DNA of 7,765 bases, taken from assembly GCA_910587675.1 (NCBI GenBank), contig CAJUMU010000042.1, forward strand, positions 1 to 7,765. The letters are read 5' to 3'. The DNA is from an uncultured Alistipes sp. (GTDB taxonomy: Bacteria > Bacteroidota > Bacteroidia > Bacteroidales > Rikenellaceae). The notes below the pieces were generated by a model. It searched no databases. It was not told the origin of the DNA and saw nothing but the letters and a program-made list of their open reading frames with translations. Of this stretch, positions 4,221 to 7,765 are shown in pieces (within the stretch, counting starts at the first letter, position 1; the number at the start of each line of letters is the position of its first letter). The translations under genes were made by a program, and so were the position numbers.

Positions 4221-7127
4221 ATGAAGAACAAATTTCTGCACAAGGCATTGTGTCTGTTTTTAAGCGGAACGATGCTCGCGAGTGTCGGTTGTAAGGATTA
4301 CGACGATGACATTCAGGATTTGAACAACAGGGTCGATCAAGCCGTGGCTTCGATAGCCGAGCTGCGCGGCATGATCGACGCCGGTTCGGTCATCACCTCG
4401 GTCGAGAAGACCGAGAACGGCGTGACCGTCAAGCTGAGCGACGGTTCGTCATATACTCTCACCAACGGCGAGAAGGGTCAGGACGCGGTAGTCTGGACCA
4501 TCGGCGACGACGGATACTGGTACAAAGACAATACCAAGACCGAATACAAGGCCATAGGTATCGACGGGGCCAAGGGCGACAAAGGCGATAAAGGCGACCA
4601 AGGAGACAAGGGCGACCAAGGAGACAAAGGCGATCAGGGCGACAAGGGAGAGGCCGGTAACGACGGCGAAGACGGCATCTACTATGTCCCCAACACCAAG
4701 ACGGGTCTTTTCGACATCTACAAAGGCGGCGAGTTCGTCGAGCAGAGCGACATCAGCTGGACTCTGTCGGCAGGCGTGAGCGCGGTTCTGGAGGGCAATA
4801 CGCTCCGTCTGAGCAACGTCTGCGACGCCGAGCAGGACGTGATTATCACGCTGGGCGCGCAACTCGGTTCGGTGGAGTTCGTTCCCGAGGTGATGAGTTC
4901 GGCGGTAGCTTACCCCACCACGACCGACAAGTTCTACCACATCGCGACTTACATTTCGGAGGAGAAGTTCGCGGGCGACCGCACCTTCATCCCGCAGAGC
5001 GACTGGGACAAGTCTAACGAAGTGGCTATGGTATACCGCCTCAACCCCACCAACGCATACGTAAAGAACGCGGGGTACGGGTTCATCAACCGCGACGTGA
5101 CGACCCGCGCGGCGGCGTTCGCCGACGAGATCGATCTGCTCAACATCGTCGACGAGTCGTTCAAGTTCGGTGCTGCCGGCGACGTGACTATGATGTCGAC
5201 CGTGAATCCCCGCGCGATGAGCAATAATATCAACATCGCCGCACTCCAGATCTGGGCAGGTCAGAATCCCGTGACGTCGGATTACATCCACATCGCCACC
5301 GAGGCTATCACCCCCGTTATCGCCAATACGAAATTGACCGAGTCGGGCAACACGGCTGTCGTGTTCTATAACCGCGCCAAGTCGGTCAAGAACGGCGAGA
5401 CCGACGCTTTCGTCAAGGAGTTCGCAGGCAACGTGGGTGCTACCGCGGCTCACTTCGGCTTCAAATACGACGGTTCGATCGACCTGAAGCCTCTGGTGGG
5501 CCTCTACACCAACAACGTGAAGAAGTACCTGACCGAGATCGGTTTCACGGGTATGAGCTACGAGTTCGTCAAGCCCGCCGAGTACAAGGCCGACGACGAC
5601 AAGAAGACCAACCAGCAGGCTTATATCTCGCTGGAGAACGGCGTGGTTTCGGTAAACAGCGAGTACAACACCTCGGCTATCGGCCGTACCCCCGTCGTAC
5701 GCGTCGACGCATATATGACGAGCAACACGGGCGCGAAGGATCTGGTGGCTTCGGCTTACATCAAGCTCTCTATCGACCGCAACGATCCCTCGGCCGAGGA
5801 TAAGGCGGCAAACGAGATCAAGATAAGCGACGCTTTGAGCGTATCGTACCGCGACATAGCTTACGAGCAGGGTGCGAGCGACATGAAGATCGCCGACATG
5901 CCTTGGGAGCGTATCAGCAAGGAGGTTTACGACGTCGAGGGCTTGACTTCGGCCGACTTCTGGAACTACTACGGCGGCGCAGGCAAGACCTACAACGTGA
6001 AGGTGAGCGTATCGGGCGCGGCCAAGAGCGATGTTCTTATCGACCGGAACGTAACTGCCGACGACGCGTTCGACACCAAGGCTTCGGGCGTCCGCGTGCA
6101 GGTCAACCTCAACGACGATGCGCAAACCACTTCGCACGTGAAGGTATCGGTTGACGATAACATCCTCACCGACCACACTTACGGCAACGGCGGTGCCAAG
6201 TACAAGGTGGAGGTTACCGTTCTGTCGAACGATAAGAAGGCTCACGGCGACTTCGTCCTGACGCAGGAGTTCACCGTAACCGACGATTGCCCGCACTACA
6301 CCTTCAACCCGCTCTACCACGCTACCAAGAACAGCGCATACGGTCAGATCGCAGGCGTCAAGAACGACGACATCATCGTCGTGAAGGGTCAGGTTGATGC
6401 GGCTCTGAACTCATGGGTAATGTCTTCGGTGGTAAGCGAACACTTCATCAACAAGAACAACGTCAATATCTTCGGATATTGCGCCAACGACGCCGATGTT
6501 CCCAAGGTGGCAAGCATAGGTTTCGCATGGGTAGAGAACCCCGTTGAGGACGTTACTCCGACCACGGCTCAGACTGCCGATTTCGAAGTGGCTCTCGACG
6601 GCGCCATGACGAGCGAGTATCTGGTCAAGGCCATGAGACTGACGCAGAACCTCGTGAACGGCGAGAAGTGCTCGTACGACTACGACATCGTCTTCGTCAA
6701 CCCGTTCGTTGCGGGCAATGCCAATGCCCTGAAGATCTACGGCAACGGCATCGGCGAGCAGACGGTGGACGTTAAGTCGGAGGTTCGTGTGATCGACAAC
6801 GAAAACGACGCTATCTACACCTACAACGCCGCAACCAAGTCGCTCGTATTGAGCAGCAAGGCCACGGGCGATTACAAAGTGGTTGCGAGCGGCGTCAGCG
6901 TGGCTTACGCTTTCGACGAGGAGGCCGGCGACTACAAGACCGTGATGGATAATCTGTCGAAGGGTTCGACCCTCGACGTGGACGCCTCGACGGGTGTCGT
7001 TACATGGAACAACGAGGGCGCTACCCTGATGCGGAACTACAACCTGACGGTCATCGCGACGGTAACGTTCGACGATCTGTCGGTTGTGGAGTGCGAGATC
7101 CCCGTAACCCTGTCGGCTACCAAGTAG
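4221..7127 (+). CDS. Large lipoprotein with coiled coil and collagen-like Gly-X-Y stalk
   Basis: 968 aa. The signal peptide is residues 1-23 with lipobox SVGC and lipidated Cys24. The following KDYDDD resembles the Bacteroidota surface-export signal. Residues 27-55 (DYDDDIQDLNNRVDQAVASI...) have heptad character and should form a short coiled coil. Residues 57-84 (VITSVEKTENGVTVKLSDGS) look like a beta unit. Residues 113-152 are a strict collagen-like run with Gly at every third position (13 triplets, mostly GDK/GDQ). The remaining ~800 residues are beta-rich, without catalytic motifs I recognise, and end in an Ig-like strand pattern. N-terminal layout resembles Bacteroidales proteins labelled DUF4988 or 'PL29 lyase N-terminal domain' (from memory, unverified). 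I infer a surface stalk, probably trimeric, carrying a binding or structural head. The start codon precedes the signal peptide directly, with an AT-rich leader (TTTTATCACA). The gene is divergent from the XRE regulator and ends at its own terminator. Confidence 0.88.
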   Translation: MKNKFLHKALCLFLSGTMLASVGCKDYDDDIQDLNNRVDQAVASIAELRGMIDAGSVITSVEKTENGVTVKLSDGSSYTLTNGEKGQDAVVWTIGDDGYWYKDNTKTEYKAIGIDGAKGDKGDKGDQGDKGDQGDKGDQGDKGEAGNDGEDGIYYVPNTKTGLFDIYKGGEFVEQSDISWTLSAGVSAVLEGNTLRLSNVCDAEQDVIITLGAQLGSVEFVPEVMSSAVAYPTTTDKFYHIATYISEEKFAGDRTFIPQSDWDKSNEVAMVYRLNPTNAYVKNAGYGFINRDVTTRAAAFADEIDLLNIVDESFKFGAAGDVTMMSTVNPRAMSNNINIAALQIWAGQNPVTSDYIHIATEAITPVIANTKLTESGNTAVVFYNRAKSVKNGETDAFVKEFAGNVGATAAHFGFKYDGSIDLKPLVGLYTNNVKKYLTEIGFTGMSYEFVKPAEYKADDDKKTNQQAYISLENGVVSVNSEYNTSAIGRTPVVRVDAYMTSNTGAKDLVASAYIKLSIDRNDPSAEDKAANEIKISDALSVSYRDIAYEQGASDMKIADMPWERISKEVYDVEGLTSADFWNYYGGAGKTYNVKVSVSGAAKSDVLIDRNVTADDAFDTKASGVRVQVNLNDDAQTTSHVKVSVDDNILTDHTYGNGGAKYKVEVTVLSNDKKAHGDFVLTQEFTVTDDCPHYTFNPLYHATKNSAYGQIAGVKNDDIIVVKGQVDAALNSWVMSSVVSEHFINKNNVNIFGYCANDADVPKVASIGFAWVENPVEDVTPTTAQTADFEVALDGAMTSEYLVKAMRLTQNLVNGEKCSYDYDIVFVNPFVAGNANALKIYGNGIGEQTVDVKSEVRVIDNENDAIYTYNAATKSLVLSSKATGDYKVVASGVSVAYAFDEEAGDYKTVMDNLSKGSTLDVDASTGVVTWNNEGATLMRNYNLTVIATVTFDDLSVVECEIPVTLSATK
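4575..4646 (+). repeat. 18-bp tandem repeat encoding GDx-GDx collagen triplets
   Basis: Four successive 18-bp units lie in frame: 4575-4592, 4593-4610, 4611-4628 and 4629-4646. The second and third differ only in the last base (GGCGACCAAGGAGACAAG versus a final A). The other two are diverged copies, differing by synonymous changes and a Lys/Gln swap. Each unit encodes six residues (GDKGDK or GDQGDK), so gain or loss of a unit keeps the frame and changes stalk length. Confidence 0.85.
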
Positions 7128-7138
7128 TCGGTGCTGTG

Positions 7139-7185
7139 GGATTCCGATTCGGGAGGGGCGCAAGTCGCCCTCCCGAGCGGAATTC
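7139..7185 (+). other. Large 3'-UTR stem-loop without T-tract
   Basis: Starting 12 nt after the stop codon, GGATTCCG (7139-7146) pairs with CGGAATTC (7178-7185, one G-T pair). After a small ATT/AG internal loop, CGGGAGGG and CG (7150-7160, one bulged G) pair with CGCCCTCCCG (7166-7175). The apical loop is CAAGT. No T-run follows, so it is not an intrinsic terminator. It may protect the 3' end of the long lipoprotein mRNA. Confidence 0.65.
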
Positions 7186-7273
7186 GTAAAGCCAAGCGCG
7201 TGGAAAACAATATGCTTTAGTCCTGATTAAGGGTTGTTCAGACGACTTTAACTCTTTAACGCCGCGCGTGACG

Positions 7274-7305
7274 GAGCCTATCCTTCCGGGATAGGCTCTT
7301 TTTTT
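7274..7305 (+). terminator. Intrinsic terminator of collagen-like lipoprotein gene
   Basis: GAGCCTATCC (7274-7283) pairs perfectly with GGATAGGCTC (7289-7298) around a 5-nt TTCCG loop and is followed at once by seven T. This is the strongest terminator in the window, 147 nt after the lipoprotein stop codon, and it works only in the plus direction. Confidence 0.9.
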
Positions 7306-7387
7306 ATACATACCTTTTTCGGGTCGCAGTCCGCGCGACTCTGCGAGTCGCAAAAATACACACGCGTCAGCGCACCGCACAGCGGTG

Positions 7388-7440
7388 TTATCTTCGGCGG
7401 CTCGCACCTTCGGTGCGACCCTCGCAGCCGCCGAAGATAA
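7388..7440. repeat. 14-bp perfect inverted repeat with nested hairpin
   Basis: TTATCTTCGGCGGC (7388-7401) pairs perfectly with GCCGCCGAAGATAA (7427-7440). Inside it TCGCAC (7402-7407) pairs with GTGCGA (7413-7418) around a CTTCG loop, leaving CCCTCGCA unpaired on the 3' side. Both arms are complete, so the structure looks maintained or recent. No T-run follows in either direction, which argues against a terminator. Confidence 0.8.
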
Positions 7441-7453
7441 GTTTTGAAGTATC

Positions 7454-7549
7454 GCGGTTCTTGAACCGCGCGGGCCGCAGCCTCGGCGCGCGGAGGCCCG
7501 CTATTTGCATTCGCTCATTGCGCGAGCCCCCGCAGTCCGCGGCCCGAAT
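7454..7549 (-). repeat. Palindromic ~100-bp dispersed repeat, right copy (inverted)
   Basis: The reverse complement matches 208-306 from ATTCGGG to AACCGC. It has identical 16-nt and 19-nt core blocks (7490-7505 and 7467-7485 here), with differences mainly in the loop between them and in the outer third. Total length is 96 nt versus 99 nt. Here the terminal block also forms its own hairpin (GCGGTTC-tt-GAACCGC), which is broken in the left copy. Confidence 0.75.
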
Positions 7550-7697
7550 ATCGATGCCTTTTCGTAAAACAGGCGTTACGCCTGCGCGCAGTTCGCCGCC
7601 GCCCCACCACGGCGGACTGCAACTCGCACGAGGCTCGTTTCGTCCTCCGCCGTCGGCGAACCGCACACCTGCGGACGCCATATACCCCTCCCCCGTC

Positions 7698-7733
7698 ATT
7701 CCACATTTTTCCGAAAGGAAAAATGACTGGAAT
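7698..7733. repeat. 15-bp GAAA-loop hairpin, GTCATTCC...GGAATCTC type
   Basis: ATTCCA (7698-7703) pairs with TGGAAT (7728-7733), and CATTTTTCC (7704-7712) pairs with GGAAAAATG (7717-7725) around a GAAA tetraloop, leaving only a 2-nt AC bulge. The flanks GTC and CTC extend it to the pattern GTCATTCC...GGAATCTC. From memory, this boundary pattern is common in dispersed intergenic repeats of Bacteroidota and other bacteria. That family assignment is unverified. Confidence 0.65.
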
Positions 7734-7765
7734 CTCTAATGACAAAATCATTTCTACCATAATTA

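Larger units (their letters stand above)
7306..7765. other. Gene-free, densely palindromic intergenic tract
   Basis: No supported gene. Open frames on both strands are Arg/Pro/Ser-rich and cross many hairpins. Besides the separately listed elements, perfect stems occur at 7335-7351 (GCGACTC/GAGTCGC), 7373-7387 (CACCGC/GCGGTG), 7453-7470 (CGCGGTTC/GAACCGCG), 7570-7584 (CAGGCG/CGCCTG) and 7588-7620 (GCAGT and CCGCC with GGCGG and ACTGC). The 11-mer CGCAGTCCGCG occurs directly repeated at 7325-7335 and 7531-7541. The density of short palindromes resembles a cluster of decayed intergenic repeats. No rRNA, tRNA or CRISPR structure is seen. Confidence 0.65.

Noticed and set aside
4449..6320. A 623-codon open frame on the minus strand inside the collagen-like lipoprotein gene
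   Set aside because: It is antisense to a clearly real gene, is rich in Val, Arg, Asp and Leu in the way expected from reverse-complemented GC-biased codons, and has no family resemblance or promoter.
208..7549. The inverted repeats as ends of a composite transposon or genomic island
   Set aside because: The enclosed block includes the essential gene prfA and no transposase or integrase, and no target-site duplication is seen. A dispersed intergenic repeat is simpler.
7413..7739. A 108-codon open frame in the right-hand tract
   Set aside because: It crosses the dispersed repeat and several hairpins, is Arg/Pro/Ser-rich, and has no promoter or family resemblance.
7306..7765. CRISPR array or tRNA/rRNA gene in the palindromic tract
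   Set aside because: Repeats are not evenly spaced or of equal length, and no cloverleaf with anticodon arm or conserved rRNA sequence could be found.

Overview
The window looks like a chromosomal segment of a GC-rich member of the Bacteroidota, most likely Bacteroidales close to Alistipes. That placement is inference. It rests on recurring promoters of the TTTG / TAnnTTTG type with 19-20 nt spacing (three clear cases, all with a TATCTTTG -7 box), AT-rich start regions without clear Shine-Dalgarno sites, two lipoproteins with acidic residues after the lipobox cysteine, and the sequence style of release factor 1 and of the small XRE regulator.

Layout. Positions 1-519 hold no convincing gene but are rich in hairpins and carry one copy of a ~100-bp palindromic repeat (208-306). 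A promoter-like site interrupted by a 9-G tract follows, then a lipoprotein gene (520-1233) and a terminator whose loop contains the -33 box of the next promoter. That promoter drives a short nitroreductase-like gene (1355-1891). The nitroreductase gene converges on, and overlaps by 11 bp, a minus-strand operon of prfA (release factor 1, 2548-3633) followed after 4 nt by a HAD phosphatase (1881-2543). Next on the minus strand is a 72-aa XRE regulator (3810-4028). It is divergent from a 968-aa lipoprotein with an N-terminal coiled coil and a collagen-like Gly-X-Y stalk (4221-7127). The intergenic region between them has a strong plus-strand promoter and a perfect 16-bp palindrome just downstream of its -7 box. 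The lipoprotein gene is followed by a large stem-loop and a strong intrinsic terminator. From about 7320 to the end there is again no gene, only dense hairpins and an inverted second copy of the left-hand repeat (7454-7549).

How it fits together. prfA and the phosphatase are housekeeping genes. The parts most likely to form a specific unit are the XRE regulator, the palindrome and the collagen-like lipoprotein: a candidate regulated surface stalk protein. The first lipoprotein may vary in expression through its promoter-region G tract. Both unit and variation are inferences from arrangement. I see no transposase, integrase, CRISPR array, toxin-antitoxin pair, tRNA or rRNA. The gene-free repeat tracts at the two ends look like dispersed intergenic repeats rather than ends of one mobile element, because they bracket housekeeping genes.
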